This document shows positions 44,288-52,663 of a stretch of 64,000 nt of DNA, piece after piece (positions within the stretch are counted from its first letter, which is position 1; each line of letters begins with the position of its first letter). Origin of the DNA: Neobacillus sp. FSL H8-0543 (GTDB lineage Bacteria; Bacillota; Bacilli; Bacillales; Cytobacillaceae). The position numbers and the translations under genes were made by a program. The stretch lies in the NCBI RefSeq assembly GCF_038592905.1, contig NZ_CP151943.1, positions 2,802,501 to 2,866,500 of the forward strand, given 5' to 3'. The notes below the pieces were generated by a model. It made no database searches. It worked only from the letters and a program-made list of their open reading frames with translations, and had not been told where the DNA came from.

Positions 44288-44914
44288 CTACATCTTAATA
44301 CCGTTTCCCTTTGGCGGGATCCGGTCATTTACAAGATTTTTGTCATTAATTTTTGGCTCAATTCCAAGAATGAGATTTCGGATATTTGAGCGATGAAGAT
44401 AGATTAAAAAGATAGTAAAAAATAAAAAGATAAGTTCAAATTCTAGTTCAGGTGAAAAGATAGAATAAACCAACATGCTGATTCCAACCGAGATAGAACC
44501 CATAAACACATATTTCGTTAAGAAAATTACCAAAAAGAACGTTACATACGAGATTACCAGCAAAGGCAGATTAGCAACCAGCAGCGTTCCTGCTGTTGTC
44601 GCTATCGCCTTTCCGCCACGGAAACCAGCAAAAATAGGGAAACAGTGACCCATCACAGCGATCAGGCCGAAGTAAAGCGGTTCTACACCAAGATTGAATA
44701 CCAAAGGCAGGGAAGTGGCGGCAATTCCTTTTGCAACATCAATTAGCGCAACAATAATTGCAGACTTTTTGCCAAGGACCCTCAAGGTGTTGGTCGCACC
44801 AGGGTTTTTACTTCCATGATCGCGGATATCCACTCCAAAGACTAGCTTGCCCACAATTAGGGCAGTAGGAATACTGCCAATTAAGTAGGCCGAAATGAGC
44901 AACAACCAGAGCAT
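44288..44914 (-). CDS. plsY: Acyl-phosphate glycerol-3-phosphate acyltransferase PlsY
   Basis: A 208-aa membrane enzyme with about five TM segments that acylates glycerol-3-phosphate with acyl phosphate, first step of phosphatidic acid synthesis. Conserved loops: GSIPTALIVGK, DHGSKNPGATNTLRVLG and FRGGKAIATTAGTLL with KGIAATSLP. ATG 44914 is preferred since AAAGGA abuts ATG 44923. Many bacilli have more than one PlsY paralogue, so this need not be the essential copy. Confidence 0.93.
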   Translation of the reverse strand: MLWLLLISAYLIGSIPTALIVGKLVFGVDIRDHGSKNPGATNTLRVLGKKSAIIVALIDVAKGIAATSLPLVFNLGVEPLYFGLIAVMGHCFPIFAGFRGGKAIATTAGTLLVANLPLLVISYVTFFLVIFLTKYVFMGSISVGISMLVYSIFSPELEFELIFLFFTIFLIYLHRSNIRNLILGIEPKINDKNLVNDRIPPKGNGIKM

Positions 44915-45026
44915 AAGTATCATTCCTTTGTCAAAGATTAACTATTATTTAATAGCATTTTACCATATTTTAATGGTATGATTTTGGTAAAATCTTAAAC
45001 TTCTGGTTGCTTAAAGGGGCGAGGAC

Positions 45027-45794
45027 ATGAGAGAAATAGAAATTGGCCAAGTTGCTACAAGTTATGCGCGAACAAGAGATGATATACCTGCAAGTTTAAT
45101 GGATAGCCTGTATACCCGAGGTATTTTTTTCGATGGAAAAAGCATTGCAGATATTGGTTGTGGAACGGGTGCGTTAACCAGAAAAATGGCAATGAGGAAA
45201 GCAAAGGTTGTCGGTGTAGAACCGTCAAAAGATTTACTGGAAAACGCAAATGCTTTAAATCGGCTAAAAAACTATACCATTCCTTACCAACAAGGGACGG
45301 CAGAAGATACAGGATTAGAAGGTTCCAATTATGATATTGTTACAGTTATGCGTGCCTGGCACCAGTTTGACCGTCCAAAGGCGATCAAAGAAATAAAGAG
45401 AATTTTAAAAACAAAAGGGATGTTAATTGTAATAGATTCAATGTTTCTTTCAGGTTCTGCTACAGTCGATAAGACATCTCAAGTATTAACTAACTTAGTT
45501 AATGGCGGTCTAATGCCAAATGAATTGAAAACGGATTCACAGCGCATTAATGGATTCCCTGTTGTATGGTTTGATGAATGGCAAAAGCAAGGTTTTGAAA
45601 TGATAGATTTTTATAAGCTAAATTATTCGGTTAATTTTACAAAGGACGAATGGTTAGATGGAGTAGAATCAATCCGTCTGGAAGTGGAAGGACAGAATAA
45701 GTTACGTAAAGAATTGGCGGCGTTATTGCCTAACGAAGAATCCTATCAGATTCCATATGCATGTAATGTCTGTATTTTAAAATTAATCAAATAG
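45027..45794 (+). CDS. Class I SAM-dependent methyltransferase
   Basis: A 255-aa UbiE-like methyltransferase. The SAM-binding motif I is IADIGCGTGALTRKM (near 38-52), followed by VVGVEPSKDLLENA and VTVMRAWHQFDRPKAIKEI. The substrate cannot be told from sequence. It is divergent from plsY and ends before a terminator. Confidence 0.85.
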   Translation: MREIEIGQVATSYARTRDDIPASLMDSLYTRGIFFDGKSIADIGCGTGALTRKMAMRKAKVVGVEPSKDLLENANALNRLKNYTIPYQQGTAEDTGLEGSNYDIVTVMRAWHQFDRPKAIKEIKRILKTKGMLIVIDSMFLSGSATVDKTSQVLTNLVNGGLMPNELKTDSQRINGFPVVWFDEWQKQGFEMIDFYKLNYSVNFTKDEWLDGVESIRLEVEGQNKLRKELAALLPNEESYQIPYACNVCILKLIK

Positions 45795-45828
45795 CCTCTA
45801 GGGGATTATGATTCAATAGGTAAGCGGA

Positions 45829-45861
45829 AGACGTGTGATTATTTATCGCACGTCTTTTGGT
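45829..45861 (+). terminator. Terminator after the methyltransferase gene
   Basis: AGACGTG and CACGTCT flank a ~13-nt loop, then TTTT. Confidence 0.8.
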
Positions 45862-45918
45862 CTACCAATAAATCAAAATGGTATGATAAAAGAATCGAAA
45901 AAAATTTTAAAAAAAGTG

Positions 45919-45946
45919 TAGGGGTTATAAACTATCATTTCGTCTA
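45919..45946 (+). promoter_or_regulatory. Possible ECF-type autoregulated promoter
   Basis: CGTCTA at 45941-45946 resembles the -10 of ECF sigma promoters; GTAGGGGTTATAAAC lies upstream where a -35 is expected but does not match the usual GAAAC motif. It is placed right for the sigma factor operon that follows. Confidence 0.4.
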
Positions 45947-45981
45947 TTAAGTGTAGGTCGTAAAGAAAGGGGGAGAGAGCG

Positions 45982-46527
45982 ATTAGTGATTCAGTGTTAA
46001 TTAAAAAAGTATTGGACGGCAGTGATCATGCCTTTCGGCTTTTGGTTGAGAAGTACCGCAATGATGTGTTCCGGACCATCTATGCTGTCCTTCGTGATCA
46101 GAAGGATGCCGAAGATGCCGCCCAAGAAGTGTTTATGAAAATATACACCTCTCTCCCCCACTATGAAAATCAGGGCTTTAAGACATGGATGACGCGAATT
46201 GCTGTCAATCATGCGATAGATATGAAAAGAAAACAGGCAAGATTAAAAGAAGAAGTGTCTGAAACGCTAGAGCAACTGGCTCTTGGGACCCCGCTTGATG
46301 GTGTTGAGAAGGACCTGATTGAAATAGAAAGACGCAGACTTGTCAGGAAAAGACTTAATGAAGTGCCCGAAAATTACCGGGATGTTATTTATGGCTTTTA
46401 TATTGCTGAGAAAAGCTATCTGCAAATGGCCGAGGAACAAAAGGTGCAGGTGAAAACAATTGAAACGAAGCTATATCGGGCACGCCACTGGATGAAAAAG
46501 AACTGGAAGGAGGATGATTTTTCATGA
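45982..46527 (+). CDS. ECF-type sigma-70 factor
   Basis: A ~181-aa sigma factor with region 2 (AFRLLVEKYRNDVFRTIY, DAEDAAQEVFMKIY, FKTWMTRIAVNHAIDMKR) and region 4 (VPENYRDVIYGFYIAEKSYL and a C-terminal HTH). The first standard start is GTG 45994, 18 nt beyond the AAAGGGGGAG ribosome binding site. An in-frame ATT at 45982 is 6 nt from it and yields the family-like N-terminus (M)SDSVLIKKVL, so an AUU start is proposed. It overlaps the anti-sigma gene by 4 nt. Its target stress is unknown. Confidence 0.88.
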   Translation: MSDSVLIKKVLDGSDHAFRLLVEKYRNDVFRTIYAVLRDQKDAEDAAQEVFMKIYTSLPHYENQGFKTWMTRIAVNHAIDMKRKQARLKEEVSETLEQLALGTPLDGVEKDLIEIERRRLVRKRLNEVPENYRDVIYGFYIAEKSYLQMAEEQKVQVKTIETKLYRARHWMKKNWKEDDFS

Positions 46528-46994
46528 AGCATTTTAGTTACGATGAGTGGTTGAACTATGTTAAGAACGATATCACAGAAAATATCCGCGAGGAATTTGA
46601 AAATCATTTATATACATGCGACCAATGTCTAGAGCATTATTTACAAGCGATGGCAGAACATGAATCCTCACTTCCTAGGCTTACAAACGAGAGCAATTTT
46701 ACCGACCTGGTGATGACAGAGGTTTCGAAACAAAGTTCCAAGCAAAGTATTAAGAAACAAAAGGAGAATACAAAAAAGCCTTTTTATCAGCAGGCGTCCT
46801 TCCATTATTTTCTTGCTGCAGCTGCAACACTATTATTGATGTTCTCGGGTGTTTTTCAATCGCTCGCTACTTATGCGAGTGCTCTGGAGGCGCCGCAAAT
46901 TCAACAAAAAAAACCTTCGATTACGGAGGGTGTTATCGATAAAACCTTTGCATGGATGGATTCATTAGATAAAAAGGAGGCAAATAAGAAATGA
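46524..46994 (+). CDS. Membrane anti-sigma factor with zinc-finger (ZAS) motif
   Basis: A 156-aa protein. The N-terminal cytosolic domain has the H-x3-C-x2-C motif in HLYTCDQC (near 28-35), typical of zinc-binding anti-sigma domains; one TM helix follows at about residues 91-112; the short C-terminal part is outside. It presumably holds the sigma factor encoded just upstream (4-nt overlap). It overlaps the next gene by 4 nt. Confidence 0.88.
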   Translation: MKHFSYDEWLNYVKNDITENIREEFENHLYTCDQCLEHYLQAMAEHESSLPRLTNESNFTDLVMTEVSKQSSKQSIKKQKENTKKPFYQQASFHYFLAAAATLLLMFSGVFQSLATYASALEAPQIQQKKPSITEGVIDKTFAWMDSLDKKEANKK

Positions 46995-48061
46995 AAAGTT
47001 CGACAAAGGCATTAACCCTATCTCTATTTCCAGGCCTCGGTCATATTTATTTCGGGAAGATGATTCGAGGTGTACTTTATTTATTATCTGTAGTTGGATT
47101 GGCGTTTTGTACAATTATCGCCTTAATGACCAACAGTGTTGATATTGCTATTCTTTTCTTTATGATTGGTATTTTCATTTACCTGATTAGCTTTATAGAC
47201 ATGGGAGTACAAATCTCAAAACAAAAGAAGGCGCAACGAAAGGCAAGCTTAGAGGATTCACAATCACAGTCAAACCAGGAATCAGAACGTTTTTATACAA
47301 TTGTTCTATCGTTTGTTCCGGGTCTCGGCCATTTTCAGCTTGGACTAATGAACCGGGGATTGACATTATTAGCTTCATTCTTAGGGCTTGCAGTCATGGT
47401 GATATTTGTAACGTTTCTTAGTCACCGTGGTGAGTTTATGATTTTCTTGGCAGGACTTCCAATTATATGGGTATATGGATTTTTTGATGCGGTGCAACAG
47501 ATAAGCAAAAAGCAACGCGGCGAGGAATTAATAGACAAAACGATATTTGAAGACTTTGAAACACGTCGGGAGGGCGGGAAGAAAAGCAAGGCGATTGCAA
47601 CGTTCTTATCGATCTTTCCAGGGGCAGGTCATTTGTATCTTGGCTTACAGCGCCGTGGAATCCAGTTGATGGCAGCGTTCCTCTTTTCTATCTATATTTT
47701 AGATGTTTTACGTCTAGGCATCTTCTTGTTTTTGATTCCAATTATCTGGTTTTATAGCTTTTTTGATGCTATGCAAAACGTATCAAAATACGGTGAGGAA
47801 AAAATCGAAGATGTGCCGATCATTTCCTATTTAATCAACCATCAAAAATGGGTGGGAATTGGCCTTGTTACGATGGGGGTTTATTATTTATTAATGAACG
47901 TTGTTGTACCAGTATTTGCACCGATGCTAGAGAGATTAATTAATATAGATGTCATGTATTGGCTTCAGGGTTATTTTCAGACTGCACTTGTCTGTGTGCT
48001 CTTAATTGGCGGCGGAATCAAGCTGTTATCGGGAAGTAAGCATAAAAGAGAGGAAGGATAA
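46991..48061 (+). CDS. Multi-TM protein with three internal PGxGH repeats
   Basis: A 356-aa integral membrane protein. Three copies of a ~95-120-residue unit start with SLFPGLGHIYFGKMIRG (near 10), SFVPGLGHFQLGLMNRG (near 107) and SIFPGAGHLYLGLQRRG (near 212), each followed by hydrophobic helices and a charged loop; F(F/I)D(A/M) motifs close the units. A fourth hydrophobic part lies at 285-345. The repeat resembles short TM2-like membrane modules. Function unknown; the operon suggests envelope stress. Confidence 0.8.
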   Translation: MKSSTKALTLSLFPGLGHIYFGKMIRGVLYLLSVVGLAFCTIIALMTNSVDIAILFFMIGIFIYLISFIDMGVQISKQKKAQRKASLEDSQSQSNQESERFYTIVLSFVPGLGHFQLGLMNRGLTLLASFLGLAVMVIFVTFLSHRGEFMIFLAGLPIIWVYGFFDAVQQISKKQRGEELIDKTIFEDFETRREGGKKSKAIATFLSIFPGAGHLYLGLQRRGIQLMAAFLFSIYILDVLRLGIFLFLIPIIWFYSFFDAMQNVSKYGEEKIEDVPIISYLINHQKWVGIGLVTMGVYYLLMNVVVPVFAPMLERLINIDVMYWLQGYFQTALVCVLLIGGGIKLLSGSKHKREEG

Positions 48062-48063
48062 TC

Positions 48064-48156
48064 ATGAAAAAATGGCAAAAAATGATAACAGGAGTTGTCT
48101 TAATCGGGGCTGGGATTGGGTTCCTTTTTAGAAAAAGAAAAGAGGTGCAAGGATGA
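48064..48156 (+). CDS. 30-aa single-TM small protein
   Basis: A short frame MKKWQKMITGVVLIGAGIGF and a charged end FRKRKEVQG. It has AGGAAGG 6-8 nt before the ATG, starts 3 nt after the previous gene and overlaps the next ATG (ATGA), so it looks translated within the operon. The hydrophobic part (residues 8-22) fits one short membrane helix. No known family was recognised. Confidence 0.7.
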   Translation: MKKWQKMITGVVLIGAGIGFLFRKRKEVQG

Positions 48157-49070
48157 GAACTTGGCGAGTGGGTACGATATCGATGGGGGCCTCGCTTGTC
48201 CTCTTGGGACTATTTCTTTTTCTGTCACGGTTTCTCGGATACGACCTTGTCAATGTGATGACGGCATGGTGGCCGATTTTATTAATTGTTCTTGGAATTG
48301 AAATTCTCCTTTACTTAGCTTTCTCCCGTCAAGAAAAGCAGGTGTTAAAATATGATTTTCTTAGTATCTTCTTTGTCGGTCTACTTGGAACGGCAGGTAT
48401 TGTATTTGCGGTTTTAAGTACATCAGGGATTATGAATAGAGTAGAGGAAGTCGTGGCAAGGGAAGAACGGTCGTTTGACCTTCCGGACTTTTCATATCAG
48501 ACTGATGATAGTATTAAGCGGGTGGTGTTACGAACGGTTGGCTACCCAATGACAATTGAAGCGACGGATGAAAAAGAAGTGTCAATGTTTGGGACGTACC
48601 GGGCACAAACAACGAAAAGTAAAAAGCTTATCAAGGATGCAGATGAGTATGTTCATACGAATAAAAAAGGTGATACTCTTTATATAAATATAAAAACGAT
48701 GCCAAACGATCTTGGACCATTTCATGATTATCGGGAGATTGCGGCGACAATCCTCATTCCCAATGATGTTAATCTCGAAGTAATTGGAAGTGGTAATTTG
48801 ACCTTAAAACCACGGACATTGGCAAATGACTGGGATATTGATAGTGCTTCTTCCTTGGAAGTGGTAGTTGCTGAAAATAGTAATTTAAAGATTGCGGCGG
48901 TGGGCTTTAGTGAGGTGAACGGCAAGGATGGATTGTGGAAGGTAACGGAAGAGGTTACTGCTGATGAAATGGATGGCGTAGAACGCAATGCAGTATATCA
49001 GTCAGGTGAAGGAAAATACCAAATTAATATTGCCAATACCGATTATGTCAGCTTAAACACAAATAATTAA
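48153..49070 (+). CDS. Membrane protein with LiaF-like N-terminus and adhesin-like C-terminal domain
   Basis: A 305-aa protein. Residues 1-100 have three or four TM helices with the motif WWPILLIVLGIEILLYL typical of the DUF5668/LiaF transmembrane module. Residues 105-305 are beta-rich with DUF4097-like features (AATILIPNDVNLEVIGSGNL), likely outside the membrane. Last gene of the ECF operon. LiaF-type proteins restrain envelope-stress signalling; by analogy this may sense the envelope, which is inference. Confidence 0.78.
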   Translation: MRTWRVGTISMGASLVLLGLFLFLSRFLGYDLVNVMTAWWPILLIVLGIEILLYLAFSRQEKQVLKYDFLSIFFVGLLGTAGIVFAVLSTSGIMNRVEEVVAREERSFDLPDFSYQTDDSIKRVVLRTVGYPMTIEATDEKEVSMFGTYRAQTTKSKKLIKDADEYVHTNKKGDTLYINIKTMPNDLGPFHDYREIAATILIPNDVNLEVIGSGNLTLKPRTLANDWDIDSASSLEVVVAENSNLKIAAVGFSEVNGKDGLWKVTEEVTADEMDGVERNAVYQSGEGKYQINIANTDYVSLNTNN

Positions 49071-49237
49071 CTATCTTATTTTTTTGCAAAAAAATAAATT
49101 AGCGGTATGATAGTAGTCGGAAGTAAACGGGTAAACTAGATTTACTAATAAATTGTAAGATATGATCTTAATTGGTAGAATATAGAAAGACGAAATTTTG
49201 GACGATTACTGATTACAAAAAATAGGATGATGAAACG

Positions 49238-50179
49238 ATGAAAAGAGCGCGATTAATTTATAATCCTACTTCAGGGCGGGAGATTCTCAAGAAACATCTC
49301 GCAGAAATTCTTGAAAAATTAGAGGTTGCCGGTTATGAAGCGTCCTGTCACGCAACAACTGGTGAGGGTGATGCAACAATGGCAGCAAGGATTGCCGTTG
49401 AACGGCAGTATGATGTTGTCATTGCTGCTGGTGGAGATGGCACAATTAATGAAGTGGTGAATGGCCTTGCAGAACAGGAATTCCGTCCGAAATTAGGAAT
49501 TATTCCAGCCGGTACAACCAATGATTTTGCTCGTGCCTTACATATTCCTAGGGATATCGGGTCAGCGGTTGATATTATCACAAAAGGCAGTCGGATTCCG
49601 GTGGATATTGGGCGCATTAATGATAAATATTTTATTAATATTGCCGGCGGCGGCAGGATAACTGAGCTTACATATGAAGTACCAAGCAAATTAAAAACAA
49701 TGCTCGGCCAGCTTGCTTATTATTTAAAAGGGATTGAAATGCTTCCTTCCCTTAAAGCATCTGATGTTAGTATTGAGTACGATGGGAAGCTTTTTGAAGG
49801 TGAAGCCATGCTTTTTCTTGTCGGGCTAACGAATTCTATCGGTGGTTTTGAAAAAATTGCTCCAGATTCTTCAATCAATGATGGTTTATTTTCTTTATTG
49901 ATTCTGAAAAAAATTAACCTTGCGGAGTTTGTGAGAATTGCTACTTTAGCCCTTCGCGGCGAACATGTCAATGACCCTAATGTTATATACACGAAGGCAA
50001 GTCGGATTAAGGTTCATGCACAGGAAAAGGTTCAATTAAACCTTGATGGAGAATTTGGTGGCCTGCTCCCAGCGGAATTTGAAAACCTCTATCGGCATTT
50101 AGAAGTATTTGTCCCGATTGAAGATATTCGTCCAAATGACATACCCCTGGATTGGGAACCTGGAAAAAAATATAGTTAA
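49238..50179 (+). CDS. dgkB: Diacylglycerol kinase DgkB
   Basis: A 313-aa soluble lipid kinase that returns diacylglycerol, left from lipoteichoic acid synthesis, to phosphatidic acid. The nucleotide motif is AAGGDGTINEVVNGL (near 65-79), with IIPAGTTNDFARAL after it. Three catalytic-domain strands and the C-terminal FENLYRHLEVFVP fit the family. It lies upstream of rlmCD as in B. subtilis, but with pncAB and a deacetylase inserted between. Confidence 0.95.
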   Translation: MKRARLIYNPTSGREILKKHLAEILEKLEVAGYEASCHATTGEGDATMAARIAVERQYDVVIAAGGDGTINEVVNGLAEQEFRPKLGIIPAGTTNDFARALHIPRDIGSAVDIITKGSRIPVDIGRINDKYFINIAGGGRITELTYEVPSKLKTMLGQLAYYLKGIEMLPSLKASDVSIEYDGKLFEGEAMLFLVGLTNSIGGFEKIAPDSSINDGLFSLLILKKINLAEFVRIATLALRGEHVNDPNVIYTKASRIKVHAQEKVQLNLDGEFGGLLPAEFENLYRHLEVFVPIEDIRPNDIPLDWEPGKKYS

Positions 50180-50180
50180 A

Positions 50181-50219
50181 CAAAGTTCGTTCCATAGTTG
50201 GAGCGGGCTTTTTTTTATT
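50181..50219 (+). terminator. Terminator after dgkB
   Basis: AAGTTCGTTCCA pairs with TGGAGCGGGCTT using GU pairs, then T8. Confidence 0.85.
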
Positions 50220-50224
50220 GAGTC

Positions 50225-50303
50225 TCTGTTAAAGGTAATAGTTGATTTATTAACTATGTTGATTGGAGAGTGTCGCTGCGCAACTGGATCGGAAGTCAAC
50301 AGC
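50225..50303. repeat. Dispersed palindrome, internally deleted copy
   Basis: It shares the left flank CTGTTAAAGGTAATAGTTGA and the end GTTGATTGGAG with the copy at 22242-22402, and ends GGAAGTCAAC, but lacks ~85 bp of the middle. Confidence 0.7.
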
Positions 50304-50402
50304 CAATTTTAACAAGGCCATATTTTCAGAAACAGAAAATTGTCTAATATCTAGAATATTGTTTATAATTAGATTAAAATGCGCGCATGGGAGCGAGAAA
50401 AT

Positions 50403-50954
50403 ATGGAGAAAAAGGCATTATTAAATATCGATTATACGTATGACTTTGTGGCAGATGCAGGAGCATTAACCTGTGGAAAGCCGGGGCAAGCAATTGAGGG
50501 AAAAATTGTCCAACTAACAGAGGATTTTATTGATAATGGCGATTATGTTGTTTTTGCGATTGATGTTCATGATGAAGGCGATGAATACCATCCTGAAACG
50601 AAATTATTTCCACCCCATAATATTCGCGGGACTGCGGGGAGGGATTTGTTTGGGGCATTGAAAAATGTCTATGAAGAGAATAAACAACGAGAAAACGTGG
50701 TATTTATGGATAAGACCCGCTATTCTGCATTTGCAGGGACAGACCTTGAAATCAAATTGCGCGAAAGAGGTATCACTGAGGTGCATCTTGTAGGGGTTTG
50801 TACCGATATTTGTGTGCTGCATACCGCTGTAGATGCTTATAATAAGGGTTTTAAGATTGTCGTTTATAAGGATGCTGTCGCTTCATTTAATCAAAAAGGC
50901 CATGAATGGGCATTAGGTCATTTTGAACAATCCATCGGGGCTATGGTTAAATAG
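50403..50954 (+). CDS. pncA: Nicotinamidase PncA
   Basis: A 183-aa isochorismatase-fold hydrolase turning nicotinamide into nicotinate. The catalytic Asp is in NIDYTYDFV, the metal site in AIDVHDEGDEYHPE, the Lys in MDKTRYSAFAGTDLE, and the nucleophile Cys in VGVCTDICVLHTA. ATG 50403 follows GGGAGCGAG. It is paired with pncB as in B. subtilis yueJK, giving NAD salvage. Confidence 0.93.
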   Translation: MEKKALLNIDYTYDFVADAGALTCGKPGQAIEGKIVQLTEDFIDNGDYVVFAIDVHDEGDEYHPETKLFPPHNIRGTAGRDLFGALKNVYEENKQRENVVFMDKTRYSAFAGTDLEIKLRERGITEVHLVGVCTDICVLHTAVDAYNKGFKIVVYKDAVASFNQKGHEWALGHFEQSIGAMVK

Positions 50955-51011
50955 AGTTTTACATGATAAAATTGGTTAAAATGTTGAAAAAGCGGTTTAC
51001 GGAGGGTTATG

Positions 51012-52475
51012 ATGAAACACATTTATCAAGATGATAGTTTAGCTCTGCATACGGATCTCTATCAGATCAATATGGTAGAGACATATTGGAGAGACGGCAT
51101 ACATAATAAACGTGCGGTATTTGAACTGTTTTTCCGTAAGCTTCCCTTTGGGAATGGCTATGCTGTATTTGCTGGCTTAGAAAGAGTAATACAGTTTATC
51201 CAAGACTTCTGCTTTAGTGAAGACGACCTGGAGTATTTGAAAAATGAAGTCGGCTATAAGGATGATTTTTTAGACTATCTAAAAGATTTGCGTTTTACGG
51301 GAACGATCCGTTCAATGAAAGAGGGAGAGCTTGTTTTCGGTAATGAGCCCATCTTGAGCGTTGATGCTCCGTTGGCTGAGGCGCAATTAATCGAAACAGC
51401 ACTTCTAAACATAATTAACTACCAAACGTTAATTGCAACAAAAGCATCGCGCATTAAACAGATAGTTGGAAATGAAGTAGCAATGGAATTCGGGTCACGC
51501 CGAGCACAGGAAATGGATGCAGCAATCTGGGGAACAAGAGCAGCCTATCTTGCAGGCTTCGAAGCAACGAGCAACGTAAGAGCGGGTAAATTGTTTCAAA
51601 TCCCTGTAGCGGGAACGCATGCGCATTCGATGGTCCAGGCCTATAAGGATGAATACACTGCCTTTATTAAATATGGAGAAACACATAAAGACTGTGTTTT
51701 CTTAGTTGATACGTATGACACCCTTCGGTCAGGGGTACCCAATGCAATTAAAGTTGCTAAGGAAATGGGCGATAAGATTAATTTTAAAGGCATCCGTCTT
51801 GATAGCGGTGACCTTGCTTATCTTTCAAAAGAAGCTCGGAAGTTGCTCGATGAGGCAGGATGTAAAGATGCAATAATTTATGCATCTAGCGATCTGGACG
51901 AGTATACAATAATGAGTTTGAAATCTCAAGGGGCAAAGATAGATAGTTGGGGAATCGGAACCAAACTAATTACCGCTTTTGACCAGGCAGCCCTAGGTGC
52001 TGTTTATAAAATTGTGGCTATCGAGGATGAAAACGGGAATATGGAGGATACGATTAAGATTTCCTCAAATCCTGTAAAAGTGACCACACCGGGCCAGAAG
52101 AAAATTTACCGAATCATTAATAATACAAACAACCACGCGGAAGGGGACTACATCGCCCTTGCGGATGAAAAACTTCCAGAGAAACGGTTGAGAATGTTTC
52201 ATCCGACTCATACCTACATAAATAAGGTGGTTACGAATTTTACGGCTAAAGAACTTCACGAAGACATTTTCACTAATGGTGCGCTTGTTTACGAAAGTCC
52301 TTGTCTTGAGGAGTCCCGTGACTATTTGAAGCAAAATCTTGATGCCCTCTGGGATGAGTATAAGCGGACAATGAATCCGGAAGAGTACCCCGTTGACCTT
52401 AGCCAAAAATGCTGGGATAACAAAATGAAGAATATCAGTGAAGTAAAAGATAAAGTTGCAGCAATGAAAGAATAA
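51012..52475 (+). CDS. pncB: Nicotinate phosphoribosyltransferase PncB
   Basis: A 487-aa enzyme joining nicotinate to PRPP. Motifs: LHTDLYQINMVETYW at the N-terminus, the AMEFGSRRAQEMDAA region near 158-172, VAGTHAHSMVQAYKDE with the conserved His, and LVDTYDTLRSGVPNAI. Two ATGs are adjacent (51009 and 51012); the second is better spaced from GGAGGG. It uses the product of pncA. Confidence 0.95.
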   Translation: MKHIYQDDSLALHTDLYQINMVETYWRDGIHNKRAVFELFFRKLPFGNGYAVFAGLERVIQFIQDFCFSEDDLEYLKNEVGYKDDFLDYLKDLRFTGTIRSMKEGELVFGNEPILSVDAPLAEAQLIETALLNIINYQTLIATKASRIKQIVGNEVAMEFGSRRAQEMDAAIWGTRAAYLAGFEATSNVRAGKLFQIPVAGTHAHSMVQAYKDEYTAFIKYGETHKDCVFLVDTYDTLRSGVPNAIKVAKEMGDKINFKGIRLDSGDLAYLSKEARKLLDEAGCKDAIIYASSDLDEYTIMSLKSQGAKIDSWGIGTKLITAFDQAALGAVYKIVAIEDENGNMEDTIKISSNPVKVTTPGQKKIYRIINNTNNHAEGDYIALADEKLPEKRLRMFHPTHTYINKVVTNFTAKELHEDIFTNGALVYESPCLEESRDYLKQNLDALWDEYKRTMNPEEYPVDLSQKCWDNKMKNISEVKDKVAAMKE

Positions 52476-52478
52476 AAC

Positions 52479-52513
52479 TTGAGACGTCCAGTTGGGCGTC
52501 TTTGTTTTTTTGT
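52479..52513 (+). terminator. Terminator after pncB
   Basis: AGACGTCC-AGTT-GGGCGTCT then T-rich sequence. Confidence 0.85.
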
Positions 52514-52600
52514 ATACTTTGCGGTTTCGCGGATAAATATTCATTTGTTCGCTAATTGCCGGCAAGAAGGTACAACCGTCATTATTGCTATACATCAGAA

Positions 52601-52647
52601 CGAAAAAAATAGAATCAGTGCCTATCCAGCCCTGATTCTATTTTTTT
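52601..52647. terminator. Bidirectional terminator between pncB and the deacetylase gene
   Basis: Arms AAAAAATAGAATCAG and CTGATTCTATTTTTT surround a ~13-nt loop; the structure reads as a terminator on both strands. Confidence 0.9.
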
Positions 52648-52663
52648 ATAGTTTTTTAATGAA

